64,000 bases of DNA from Clostridiales bacterium Firm_16 (GTDB lineage Bacteria > Bacillota > Clostridia > Saccharofermentanales > Saccharofermentanaceae), in the NCBI GenBank assembly GCA_001604185.1, contig LVAV01000013.1:106827-170826 (forward strand), written 5' to 3'. A model generated the notes under the pieces. That model had not been told where the DNA came from and did not search any database. It saw only the letters and a program-made list of their open reading frames with translations. Of this stretch, positions 56,111 to 63,942 are shown in pieces. How positions within the stretch are numbered: position 1 is the stretch's first letter; every line of letters starts with the position of its first letter. The position numbers and the translations under genes were made by a program.

Positions 56111-56711
56111 CGATGTGACGATGAAAAATACCCACCCCCCCCAAGAAAGCGTCACAGCGTCACAAGCGTCACAAGTGAACGCAGAAATGAACGGTAACGC
56201 AGACACGGAAGTGGAGAAGCAAACCATTTCTTTTTCAGCCAAGCCATCCGCTCAGTGGCAAGCCACAAGAGATGTAGAAGTAGTGGAAGAGAAAAAGGCA
56301 AGCAGAGCATTCGGCATGCCACCGAACGCGGAAGAATCGGGCGGTAGCCCGAACCCACTCGAAAAACACAGTTCCACCGGGAAGAAAATCACCCGGAAAA
56401 GAAGCAAAAATCTATCGATCCATCTCACTCCAAAGGAGAAAGATGTTATCGTCACAGGAGCCAGGAAAGCAAAAAAGACCGTCACAGATTTCATCTTGGA
56501 CTCCGTTCGAGGTGCAGAGTTTATTGTATGCGATGATCTTCACCCGATGCTTCTGGAAGAGAAACGGATTGGAAACAACATCAATCAGATTGCTAGAAAG
56601 ATCCATTCCGGTGAGATCCAGGCACAGAATTTCGATGTGCTTTCCAAGGAACTGCACCTTCTGAATGCATCTCTGTATATGATCGTGAGGCGATTCTATG
56701 GCGACAGTTAA
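56103..56711 (+). CDS. MobC-like relaxosome protein
   Basis: 202 residues. The first ~100 are low complexity and polar. The C-terminal half has the MobC pattern: NLSIHLTPKEKDVIVTGARK and then KRIGNNINQIARKIHSGEI. It helps the relaxase open oriT. AAGGTGG lies upstream. It overlaps the RepA-like gene by eight bases and the relaxase by 14. Confidence 0.85.
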   Translation: MRDDVTMKNTHPPQESVTASQASQVNAEMNGNADTEVEKQTISFSAKPSAQWQATRDVEVVEEKKASRAFGMPPNAEESGGSPNPLEKHSSTGKKITRKRSKNLSIHLTPKEKDVIVTGARKAKKTVTDFILDSVRGAEFIVCDDLHPMLLEEKRIGNNINQIARKIHSGEIQAQNFDVLSKELHLLNASLYMIVRRFYGDS

Positions 56712-58065
56712 CTACATTCAGGAGAAGACTCAGTCCGCATCGGTCATGAAAAAAGTCATCGACTACTGCTCCCGAGAAGACAAAACCATCGAACAGAAAA
56801 CCGGGATCCGATACCTTAGCGGTGTAAATTGTGATGGAACAAATGCATACGAAGACTTCATTGCAACGAAGATGCTCCATCAGAAAATGAGCGGATTCAT
56901 GTTCTATCACTACGATCAATCATTCCATCCGGATGAGAATATTACCCATGATAAAGCACATGAAATCGCGAAGGAGTTTGCTGAGAAAGCATGGCCGGGA
57001 CACGAAGTTCTGGTTGCCACCCACTGTGATGCGAAGCATATTCACTCGCATTTTGTAGTGAACTCTGTCAGTTTCAGAGATGGAAAGAAGCTGCATCAGA
57101 CACCGAACACCCTTAAAGAATTGCGGGAACTGAGTGATGAGATCTGTCAGAAATACGGCCTATCCACCCTACCGCCGAAGCAGAAAAAGAAAGCAAAGGA
57201 CATGAGTGCGCGAGAGTACAGAGCCGTGGATCGCATGATGAGCTGGAAGATGAGGCTGATTGCTGCGATCAATACGGTTATGACAAAAGCGAAAACGAAA
57301 GACGAATTTGTGAAGTTCATGAAAGACATCGGATACGATGTCGCGTGGACGGACAGCAGAAAGTATATCACCTACACTACCCCGGATGGGTACCGTTGTA
57401 GAGATAACCGGCTGCATAAAGATAAATATTTAAAGGAGCACATGGAATATGAATTCAGAATACGAGAAGAAATTCAACGACGCGATGAACGCGTGTATGC
57501 AGGATCTGAAGGCCGCGGAGAAAGGGACAGCATTCTTTACGATCAGCGAAGAGAACTGGAAAGCTCTCGTCCGGGTATTGAGATCTCAGGCCACACTGAT
57601 AGACACGATCAGATTCACAATAAAGGATGTAGCGACGAGCGAAGTTCTGAAATGGTATCTGGAACAGACGATGAGCATCCATACGGGAAACGAGACAGCA
57701 TGGAAGGACGAACTGAAAACTCAGGCGAAGTCGTGGAACGAAGAGTGGAGAACCAGAGCGATGACCTATCAGGAGGAACTGACAAAACAGGTTGGGAAGC
57801 AGAACGAGAAATTTGCTTCGGATATGGAGAAAGTAAAGCAGGAACTCCAGAACCAGATGCAGGAGAAGACAGAGAGACTGTACCACCGGCTCCTGTTCCC
57901 GTGTCTGCTTACGACATTGTTGGCATCAGTGCTAACCTTGCTGCAGATATTGTAGGCATCATTGATTCTCGACCCAAGGAAGATGGGACACCCCATCCCC
58001 GCCCTGTGAGAGAACGAAAGAACAGACAGAAGGACGACCGACAAGGTCCGACAATGAGTATGTAA
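56698..58065 (+). CDS. Relaxase (MOBP-type mobilisation nuclease)
   Basis: 455 residues. The N-terminal nuclease domain (about 1-160) has MATVNYIQEKTQSASVMKKV, a candidate catalytic Tyr in VIDYCSRED, and the metal triad HCDAKHIHSHFVVNS. It nicks oriT and leads the strand to the recipient. Beyond residue ~250 it becomes charged and low in complexity, exactly where a second gene is nested in another frame (57449-57955). No coupling protein is encoded, so it uses a helper. Confidence 0.88.
   Translation: MATVNYIQEKTQSASVMKKVIDYCSREDKTIEQKTGIRYLSGVNCDGTNAYEDFIATKMLHQKMSGFMFYHYDQSFHPDENITHDKAHEIAKEFAEKAWPGHEVLVATHCDAKHIHSHFVVNSVSFRDGKKLHQTPNTLKELRELSDEICQKYGLSTLPPKQKKKAKDMSAREYRAVDRMMSWKMRLIAAINTVMTKAKTKDEFVKFMKDIGYDVAWTDSRKYITYTTPDGYRCRDNRLHKDKYLKEHMEYEFRIREEIQRRDERVYAGSEGRGERDSILYDQRRELESSRPGIEISGHTDRHDQIHNKGCSDERSSEMVSGTDDEHPYGKRDSMEGRTENSGEVVERRVENQSDDLSGGTDKTGWEAEREICFGYGESKAGTPEPDAGEDRETVPPAPVPVSAYDIVGISANLAADIVGIIDSRPKEDGTPHPRPVRERKNRQKDDRQGPTMSM
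57449..57955 (+). CDS. Nested coiled-coil membrane protein inside the relaxase gene
   Basis: 168 residues in the +1 frame relative to the relaxase, wholly inside it. AAAGGAG lies ten bases before the ATG. The protein is a long helix rich in Glu, Lys and Gln (about 85-145), ending in a hydrophobic helix (LLFPCLLTTLLASVLTLLQI). ColE1-type mbeB and mbeD are likewise nested in the relaxase gene, so a mobilisation helper is plausible. The relaxase frame here is low complexity, which suggests this frame is the one under selection. Confidence 0.65.
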   Translation: MNSEYEKKFNDAMNACMQDLKAAEKGTAFFTISEENWKALVRVLRSQATLIDTIRFTIKDVATSEVLKWYLEQTMSIHTGNETAWKDELKTQAKSWNEEWRTRAMTYQEELTKQVGKQNEKFASDMEKVKQELQNQMQEKTERLYHRLLFPCLLTTLLASVLTLLQIL

Positions 58066-58077
58066 GGAGGCGAGCTT

Positions 58078-58275
58078 ATGCCTAAAGAGATACCTATCTG
58101 GGAAAAATCCAACCTTACACTCGAAGAGGCAGCGGTATATTTCAATATCGGGATCAACAAACTGCGTGAGCTCACATGTGACGACCATTGCCCCTTTGTG
58201 TTGTGGAATGGAAATAAGCGGCTCATAAAGCGCGAACCGTTCAAAGAGTATTTGTACAAACAGTATTCAATCTGA
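58078..58275 (+). CDS. Excisionase family protein
   Basis: 65 residues of the Tn916 Xis type: a winged helix (LTLEEAAVYFNIGINKLREL) and a basic NGNKRLIKREPFKEYL end. It bends attachment-site DNA and drives the integrase toward excision. AAGGAGG lies upstream. The integrase follows after a terminator. Confidence 0.88.
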   Translation: MPKEIPIWEKSNLTLEEAAVYFNIGINKLRELTCDDHCPFVLWNGNKRLIKREPFKEYLYKQYSI

Positions 58276-58300
58276 GGACGGCAAGAAAAAACTGTAAGAA

Positions 58301-58342
58301 AGATACGCCCGGGTTTATAATGTACCTGGGCGTATCTTTCAT
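58301..58342 (+). terminator. Terminator between xis and int
   Basis: Stem AGATACGCCC/GGGCGTATCT extended by four more pairs, with loop TTATAATG, then TTTC. It separates excisionase and integrase and may lower integrase readthrough. Confidence 0.7.
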
Positions 58343-58365
58343 AACTTCGTGGAGGTTTGTGAAAG

Positions 58366-59592
58366 ATGAACAATAATAGATATACCCAGAACAAAACCAA
58401 GTTAAGGAAAGGAGAGTATAAAAGACCAAACGGAACTTTTGAGTACAGGTGGAAGGATAAATTCGGTAAGAATCATGTTGTTTATGCAAAGACGCTGTCT
58501 GAGCTTAGAGTGAAGGAAGATGATATTACCAGAGATATTCTTGACGGTATTGATTTCAGCAAACTTGATTCAACCATAAACGATTATTTCGAGATATGGA
58601 AAAAGATCAAGATCGGTATCAGAGAAACAACATTCGTGTCATATGTCAGGACTTACGAGCGTTATGTAGAACCACAATTCGGCAAGATGAAGCTGAAAAA
58701 TATTTCTTATAGTGATGTTGCATTGTTCTACACTAACCTGTCAGTTGAAAAAGGTTTGAACTATAGCTCGATCAGGAACATCAATAAGCCGCTTTCCGGA
58801 GCTCTTGATATAGCGGTAAAGGATGGCGTGTTGAGATATAACCCATGTAAAGGGGCCTTGCACGAGATACACAGACAAAACAGTGATGATACCGAAGCGG
58901 TAAGAGCATTAACGATCAAAGAGCAAAAGATCTTCGAAGACTTTTTAGCCAAGCCCGGACACTTTCATGTATATCGTCCGATCTTTACTTTTATGTTATG
59001 GACCGGTATGAGAGTTGGCGAAGTAGTGGGATTGAGATGGGATGATATTGACTTCGAAAACAATGAGATCAGTGTGAATCACACACTTATGTGTTACGAC
59101 ATTGGTAAAGGCAAGGGAAGTGCTTACAAGATCAATCCGCCTAAAACAAAAAGCAGCATTCGTACCGTCCCAATGTTACCAAAAGTTAGAGAGGCCTTAT
59201 TGGAAGCAAAAGAGTATCAGAGACTGTTAGGCATCAAGTGCGAATCGGTGATCGATGGTTATACCGACTTTATTTTTCTTAACTGCAAAGGTAAAGTGTT
59301 TCATCATAAGAAATTGAACTTCAAACTGTATTCAATCAGCGCTGCTATCAACAGAGAGCTTCAAAAAGAAGAGAATAATGATATCGAGGAGTTTCCTCGA
59401 ATTCATAATCACATGTTGAGACACACGTTTGCGACAAGAATGCGCGAGGCTGGTGCGGATATGAAAGCAACATCTGATATGATGGGACATGAAGGTATTC
59501 TGATAACACTCAAGACGTATACGGATGCTTCCAGCGAATTTAAGCATAGAGAGATTTCTCTGCTTCAGGATTACATTGAAAAGGCAATGTGA
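58366..59592 (+). CDS. int: Tyrosine site-specific integrase
   Basis: 408 residues, Tn916-like. The N-terminal arm-binding domain holds YKRPNGTFEYRWKDKFGKN, the core-binding SAM-like domain lies at about 65-150, and the catalytic residues are in TGMRVGEVVGLRW (Arg), HMLRHTFATRM (His, Arg) and TLKTYTDAS (Tyr). It recombines the 17-bp tRNA core. Unusually it lies at the end away from the intact tRNA. GGAGG precedes the ATG. Confidence 0.96.
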   Translation: MNNNRYTQNKTKLRKGEYKRPNGTFEYRWKDKFGKNHVVYAKTLSELRVKEDDITRDILDGIDFSKLDSTINDYFEIWKKIKIGIRETTFVSYVRTYERYVEPQFGKMKLKNISYSDVALFYTNLSVEKGLNYSSIRNINKPLSGALDIAVKDGVLRYNPCKGALHEIHRQNSDDTEAVRALTIKEQKIFEDFLAKPGHFHVYRPIFTFMLWTGMRVGEVVGLRWDDIDFENNEISVNHTLMCYDIGKGKGSAYKINPPKTKSSIRTVPMLPKVREALLEAKEYQRLLGIKCESVIDGYTDFIFLNCKGKVFHHKKLNFKLYSISAAINRELQKEENNDIEEFPRIHNHMLRHTFATRMREAGADMKATSDMMGHEGILITLKTYTDASSEFKHREISLLQDYIEKAM

Positions 59593-59617
59593 GCTTAACA
59601 AAAAGCTTAACAAAAAA
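59593..59617 (+). repeat. Tandem GCTTAACAAAAA repeats (possible integrase arm sites)
   Basis: Two direct 12-base copies, back to back, just past the integrase stop and 117 bases before attR. Their TTAACAA core also occurs twice near attL in repeat A (45883-45902). Confidence 0.55.
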
Positions 59618-59733
59618 TGCGAGAGATTTTCGTAGATTTATGCAGACTTATAGTGCAGACAGATAATCTGCAAACGGTTTGTTTTGAGGGGTTTATAGAC
59701 TTTTAAAGATTTTCGGAACGGTGGAACATAGTC

Positions 59734-59750
59734 TCCCACCGGCTCCGCCA
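59734..59750 (+). repeat. attR core
   Basis: The same 17-mer TCCCACCGGCTCCGCCA as the tRNA-Ser 3' end; it marks the right end of the element. Confidence 0.9.
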
Positions 59751-59754
59751 GTAT

Positions 59755-59797
59755 AAGATCCTGAATACTCTAGATGGGTGTTCAGGATCTTCTTTGT
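59755..59797 (+). terminator. Stranded tRNA-Ser terminator
   Basis: An 11-bp stem AAGATCCTGAA/TTCAGGATCTT followed by CTTTGTATT, four bases beyond attR. It would have ended the tRNA-Ser transcript before the element inserted. Confidence 0.75.
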
Positions 59798-59800
59798 ATT

Positions 59801-59890
59801 AATAGTGCAAAATGGTTCTTCAATGGTGCAAAATCTGCACCTTGTACTTGACATTAAAGTGCAAATAGTGCACTATATTATTAACGGAGG
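59801..59890 (+). promoter_or_regulatory. Promoter and GTGCA operator repeats before HTH-MntA
   Basis: TTGACA is followed by AGTGCAAATAGTGCACTATATT. The motif GTGCA or its complement TGCAC recurs five times between 59803 and 59870, including GGTGCAAAATCTGCACC. These are likely binding sites of the HTH-bearing antitoxin, giving autoregulation. Confidence 0.5.
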
Positions 59891-59896
59891 TGCAAT

Positions 59897-60382
59897 ATGA
59901 GCGCGATTAAAGAAATAAGAAGAGAACAGAATCTTACTCAGCAACAGGCAGCCGAGCTGATTGGTATTTCAATACGCTCTTTTAAGTCTTACGAAAACGA
60001 TGAAAGTAAAGCAGGCACTCTCAAGTATAAATACATCCTGGACAAACTGAAGGAACTCAATCGGCTGGATGAGGATCATGGAATCTTATCGATAGAATCT
60101 ATCACAGAAAAATGTTCGCAGGTATTTGGTGAGTATCCGGTTCATTATTGTATTCTATTCGGATCGTATGCTAAGGGAAATGCTGGCGAATCCAGTGATG
60201 TAGATCTTCTGGTTTCATCTGATGTAAAGGGTCTGAAGTTTTTCGGAATGGTCGAAAAACTCAGAGAAACTTTGCATAAACGTGTAGATGTTCTGGATTT
60301 AGACCAGCTGAAAAACAATCTGAATTTAACAGATGAGATACTTAAGGATGGTATTCGAATCTATGCACAACGAAAAGAATGA
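59897..60382 (+). CDS. MntA-type nucleotidyltransferase antitoxin with N-terminal HTH
   Basis: 161 residues. An XRE helix-turn-helix (LTQQQAAELIGISIRSFKSY, about 14-33) is fused to a minimal nucleotidyltransferase with GSYAKGNAGESSDVDLLV (GS-X10-DxD), the MntA antitoxin signature. MntA-type enzymes AMPylate HepT toxins. The added HTH suggests it also represses its own operon through the GTGCA repeats. GGAGG lies upstream. Overlaps hepT by 20 bases. Confidence 0.88.
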   Translation: MSAIKEIRREQNLTQQQAAELIGISIRSFKSYENDESKAGTLKYKYILDKLKELNRLDEDHGILSIESITEKCSQVFGEYPVHYCILFGSYAKGNAGESSDVDLLVSSDVKGLKFFGMVEKLRETLHKRVDVLDLDQLKNNLNLTDEILKDGIRIYAQRKE

Positions 60383-60686
60383 TCAATACTATATCGAGAA
60401 AATAAAAGCAGATCTTCTGTTCATCGTGCAGCATATGGAAAATGTTGATATCCAGAGTCTTAAAGAAAACGAAGTACTTCAGGATTCAATGCTTTTCCGG
60501 ATGATACAGATATCTGAGAATGCAAAGAAACTGTCAGAAGAATATAAACTTAAGAACAGTATGATTCCATGGCAGGAAATGTATGGCCTGAGAAACCGTA
60601 TAGTCCATGATTATGGAAACATCGATATGAAAGTAATCTACGATACACTTTCAGTAGATATTCCTGATTTGTTGAAACTGTTCTAA
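60363..60686 (+). CDS. HepT-like ribonuclease toxin
   Basis: 107 residues, HEPN fold. The active site RNRIVHDYG (RX4-6HXY, about 75-83) is intact. It cleaves RNA when not AMPylated by MntA; the pair acts as a toxin-antitoxin or defence module. The ATG at 60363 was chosen within the end of mntA. Its last codons are repeated exactly inside the mobile element at 47541-47593. Confidence 0.85.
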   Translation: MHNEKNDQYYIEKIKADLLFIVQHMENVDIQSLKENEVLQDSMLFRMIQISENAKKLSEEYKLKNSMIPWQEMYGLRNRIVHDYGNIDMKVIYDTLSVDIPDLLKLF

Positions 60687-60694
60687 CAGATAAT
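60642..60694 (+). repeat. 53-bp HepT 3' end shared with the element
   Basis: Exact match to 47541-47593. After the match, the two loci carry different genes (GNAT here, DUF3784 there). Confidence 0.9.
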
Positions 60695-60767
60695 ATCAGT
60701 GATAAGTGTGAATGCTGCAATCCATAGTATGGAAAATTAACAGTTTATATGAGGTTGGTGGCGTAAA

Positions 60768-61517
60768 ATGGTTGTGGAGTTAAATGATACATCTAAGGTG
60801 AAAGATTTATTTGCTGGTTGGCAGGAAACATTGATCTATTCTTGTCTTCAAAAGGTTATGGGAAGGATTTATGTTACAGATCCCGACGAGCCGGTATCTG
60901 CTTTTGCATATGTAGGTTGTTTTGGTTTTGTGGCAGGACAGCCAAACCGGGAACTCTTAGAGAACAAGCCGGATGGATTTGCGATTATAACGCCTCAGAA
61001 CGAAGCGTGGGCTGCTCTGATAGAAGAGGTATATTCCAATGTCAGGAAAGTAACGAGATATGCTATCAGGAAGGATACCAAATTTGATACAGCAGCTTTG
61101 CAAAAGAACTTGGACATGCTTCCCAATGGGTATGAGATAAAAGAAATAGATTCAGATCTCTATGACAAGTGTATGGAAGACCCTGTGACAAGAGATTTTG
61201 TTTCTTCTTTTGCGGATAAGAAGCAGTATCTTGACCTTGGCCGGGGAATAGTCATTTTGAAGGATGATAAAATTGTATCCGGTGCATCCTCTTATACCAG
61301 ATACAAAGAAGGAATAGAAATAGAAGTCGATACTGTTGAATCTGAAAGAAGAAATCATCTTGCAACAATTGCTTGCTCAGCACTTATTCTCAGGTGTCTG
61401 AAAGAAAATCTGTATCCAAGTTGGGATGCACAAAATATGAACTCCGTTCGCCTGGCTGAAAAACTTGGTTATGAGTTTGATCATGAGTATATAGCTTACG
61501 AAGTGGACAGGACGTGA
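60768..61517 (+). CDS. GNAT family acetyltransferase
   Basis: 249 residues, two-part GNAT acetyltransferase type: an N-terminal region with SAFAYVGCFGFVAGQPN, and a C-terminal GNAT fold with IEIEVDTVESERRNHLATIAC (acetyl-CoA loop) and WDAQNMNSVRLAEKLGY. Substrate unknown. GAGGTTGG lies upstream. It occupies the slot between the HepT end and repeat A copy 3. Confidence 0.85.
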   Translation: MVVELNDTSKVKDLFAGWQETLIYSCLQKVMGRIYVTDPDEPVSAFAYVGCFGFVAGQPNRELLENKPDGFAIITPQNEAWAALIEEVYSNVRKVTRYAIRKDTKFDTAALQKNLDMLPNGYEIKEIDSDLYDKCMEDPVTRDFVSSFADKKQYLDLGRGIVILKDDKIVSGASSYTRYKEGIEIEVDTVESERRNHLATIACSALILRCLKENLYPSWDAQNMNSVRLAEKLGYEFDHEYIAYEVDRT

Positions 61518-61557
61518 AGAGTACATTAGCGCGTTATATCGGAAGTGTAGTGAAGAT

Positions 61558-61863
61558 CGCGTGTTCGTTCAAAACTTTCGTTTCCGATTAATATCGTAAA
61601 TGTCCTGTGGACACAAATATATAAAGCGTGTCTTGAAACCCCTATAAATCAAGGGCTTGCGAGAAATTGTTAAATCAAATATCGGGATTTAACAAGCATT
61701 TAACAAAAGTTATAATAGTAACGCGAAAGATGCGCCCATGGAACGACGATTGGATATTAAGCGATCCGATCGTCGTTTTCATTCCATGTCCCTCAATTAC
61801 GAACTTTTTTGGTGATATAATGAGAATGTAACGAGGAAAATCCTTAGTTTAGAAAATAAACAG
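61558..61863 (+). repeat. Scaffold repeat A, copy 3
   Basis: About 306 bases, outside the mobile element. TTAACA-16-TATAAT (61689-61716), the 50-base hairpin (61738-61787, identical to copy 2) and the extended -10 box (61816-61821). No att core flanks it. It leads into the gene at 61896. Confidence 0.9.
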
Positions 61864-61895
61864 TTATCAAAACTGATGCATGGTAAAGAAGAATA

Positions 61896-62357
61896 ATGGA
61901 TATACAACTAAATGAGCTATCAAAGAAGGAATTTGATACGGCTCTGATCGATGAGACTGCACCGGATACCGGTTATCCGATATGGACGAAGACAGATTCA
62001 TTCGGAAGAGCGTATTTTGGAGTTGGAAACTTTTGCGGTTTGGACAAAAGCATCCATGAAGATACGGATCTTTCCTGGCTGGAATGGGATGGAAATGAAG
62101 TATACATTTCGAATGATGACAAGATGCTTCTTTTCAAAAAAGCAATTGGAATTATGAAAGGCTGGATAGATCAATTAGTTGAGGATTATCCGGATGACAG
62201 ATTTGTAGTATTTGCTTCTTTCGATGACGGCAGTGCTATGGCCGCAGAATGCGAAAGAACAATGTCTTTTACACTTCGTTTTTGGAAAAAACGTGATGGG
62301 CAGGGACTTGATGATAATATGAAATACAATCAGCCTGTAATCAGGTGGAGCAATTAA
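61896..62357 (+). CDS. Unknown acidic protein
   Basis: 153 residues, acidic, no signal or membrane segment. It starts MDIQLNELSKKEFDTALIDE and contains LSWLEWDGNEVYISNDDKM. No family recognised; it is not obviously related to the acidic protein at 48289 although it holds the same slot behind repeat A. The gene sits on a 501-base segment flanked by ACAG (61864-62364) that is absent from the otherwise matching locus at 46059. Ribosome site weak (AAGAAG). Confidence 0.6.
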   Translation: MDIQLNELSKKEFDTALIDETAPDTGYPIWTKTDSFGRAYFGVGNFCGLDKSIHEDTDLSWLEWDGNEVYISNDDKMLLFKKAIGIMKGWIDQLVEDYPDDRFVVFASFDDGSAMAAECERTMSFTLRFWKKRDGQGLDDNMKYNQPVIRWSN

Positions 62358-62364
62358 TAGACAG

Positions 62365-62550
62365 AAAGTATTACTAAAGAACAATTTAAAGAATAGTGTT
62401 TGAAGGAAGCGATTTTGATTATGGGGAAAAAGAAAAGAGAACACGTAGTTTTCGATCAAATGCTAAAGCAGAAAAAGAGTATCCCTTTTTCGAAAACAAT
62501 AAGTGATAGCCCGCGAAAACAGAAAACAAAACCTTTGAAGTCAAAATAAT
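62365..62550 (+). repeat. Repeat B, copy 2
   Basis: Nearly identical to 46060-46245, including the small basic ORF. It precedes the ABM monooxygenase. Confidence 0.85.
62421..62549 (+). CDS. 42-residue basic protein (repeat B ORF, copy 2)
   Basis: Same frame and length as 46116-46244, with one residue changed (Arg for Gln at position 32) and silent changes elsewhere. The frame is kept in both copies. Function unknown. Confidence 0.45.
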   Translation: MGKKKREHVVFDQMLKQKKSIPFSKTISDSPRKQKTKPLKSK

Positions 62551-62567
62551 CAACAGGATGATGGGAT

Positions 62568-62888
62568 ATGATAACGGTAAATCTTTATTACAAAGGAAAG
62601 AACGGAAGTGCAAGAGCATTTGCCGAAGAGATGGAAAAGTCCGGAATAGCGGATGCGATTCGTGCTGAAAAAGGCAATCTCAGATATCAGTATTTTGTTC
62701 CGCTTGATGATCCTGAGACAGTTCTGCTCATAGACTCATGGACGGATCAGGCCGCTATAGATGAGCATCATGCATCACCTATGATGAAGCAGCTTGCTCT
62801 ATTACGCGAGAAATACGATCTCCACATGACGGTTGAGCGTTTTGTCAGTGATGAATATGATGCGGATAAACAGTTTATTAGAATGTAA
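62568..62888 (+). CDS. Putative quinol monooxygenase (ABM domain), second copy
   Basis: 106 residues, closely similar to 2319-2645: both share EKGNLRYQYF/EEGNLRYEYF, LDDPET, LLIDSWT, HH and REKYDLHMTVERF. Probably the same cofactor-free oxygenase activity. Here it stands alone behind repeat B rather than in a redox operon. AGGATG and GGGAT precede the ATG. Confidence 0.8.
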   Translation: MITVNLYYKGKNGSARAFAEEMEKSGIADAIRAEKGNLRYQYFVPLDDPETVLLIDSWTDQAAIDEHHASPMMKQLALLREKYDLHMTVERFVSDEYDADKQFIRM

Positions 62889-62981
62889 TATCATCAGTTT
62901 AATCGACCACGAATTAGATGATATGGACGGTGTAGTGATCAGATCGGAAATTAGTATATGTTTTTGATTTGGGGTAAAAGA

Positions 62982-63007
62982 AAAGCTCCAGAATTTTCTG
63001 AAGCTTT
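62982..63007 (+). terminator. Terminator after ABM gene
   Basis: Inverted repeat AAAGCT-CAGA/TCTG-AGCTTT about 95 bases after the stop; no long T-tract, so it is moderate evidence only. Confidence 0.4.
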
Positions 63008-63075
63008 ACGTCAGTTTATTGAAATTGTCTTAGTCGGGGTAATAGCATGATCCCCCCTCAAATTGCTCGAATTGC

Positions 63076-63942
63076 TTAATCCTTCAAACAAGATATCGGA
63101 ACTACAAACACGCCGTCTTCACGCTTATAGGCAAAAGGTGCAATTCCACACAAAACCATCATAAACGCTGGCTTGTGCATCTTATCTGTATCTATCTTCT
63201 CTGATAAAGTGATAAGATTATGAGCGCCTTCGTTTATCAGATCATCTCCTCCAAGTTTTATTTCGATCAAACCATATTCACCTTTTCTGAGATGAACAAC
63301 AGCATCACACTCAAGTCCCGTTTTATCTCTGTAATGATATACATCCCCATCAAGGGCATCGGCATATATGCGGAGATCTCTGATGCAAAGATTCTCGAAA
63401 ATCAATCCCATCAGTTTCAGATCGTTTACCAGATCCTTCGGCCCTATGCCGAGAGAGGCCGTAGCAATAGAGGGATCAACAAAATACCTTGTATCCGTGG
63501 TCCTTATAGCGGTCTTTGACCTAAGATTTGGATTCCATGCTAAAGAATCCTCGATTACAAATAGTTTTTTCAGTGCATTCAAATATGAATATACGGTTTC
63601 TTTATCGAAGGTATCTGTATCATTAAGTATAAGATCATCTCGAATCGTTTCAAGGGAGGCCTGTGTTGAGACATTCCGTGCATACGATCTCATCAGTCGC
63701 TTAGTTCTCTCAGGATCTCTTTTTACTCCGTCAACACGTGATATATCATCGTTCACTACTGCATCAAAATAATCACGCGCTTGCTTCAAAGATACTTTTT
63801 CTGATTTTCCGATAGCCTTTGGCCATCCGCCTCGGCATATGTAGAAAGAAATATCATTAATGTCGTGGTCATCGGATCCGGAAATATCGCTTCCTTCGAA
63901 CATTGCTCCAAGAGAAACCTGTCCGTTTGAATCTCTGGATGA
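63076..63942 (-). pseudogene. DUF4143 ATPase, C-terminal fragment
   Basis: The reading frame covers the C-terminal part of AAA+ ATP-binding proteins with DUF4143: WPKAIGKSEKVSLKQARDYF, FVIEDSLAWNPNLRSKTAI, GLIFENLCIRDLRIYA, and a PD-(D/E)XK-like end (ECDAVVHLRKGEYGLIEIKLG). The Walker ATPase domain that should come first is missing. In frame upstream one reads SSRDSNGQVSLGAMFEG, then a stop at 63943-63945. Probably a truncated gene, though the window edge limits the view. Confidence 0.7.

Larger units (their letters stand above)
45812..59750. mobile_element. 13.9-kb integrative mobilizable element in tRNA-Ser
   Basis: Bounded by 17-bp att repeats. It encodes a RepA-like ATPase (55079), MobC (56103), a relaxase (56698), an excisionase (58078) and a tyrosine integrase (58366), all in one direction at the right half. 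No VirB4, coupling protein or other type IV secretion gene is present, so it needs a helper to transfer. The left half carries redox genes under a LysR regulator, plus scaffold repeats. Just outside attR lies the stranded tRNA terminator, which confirms the insertion point. Confidence 0.88.

Noticed and set aside
47937..61863. Repeat A copies 2 and 3 as true attachment sites
   Set aside because: Neither is flanked by the 17-bp tRNA core or any other shared core; kept only as an alternative idea.
45812..62550. Classical integron or CRISPR array as explanation of the repeats
   Set aside because: Only three A copies and two B copies, of 190-300 bases, no IntI-type integrase, no attC-like folding and no short regular spacers.
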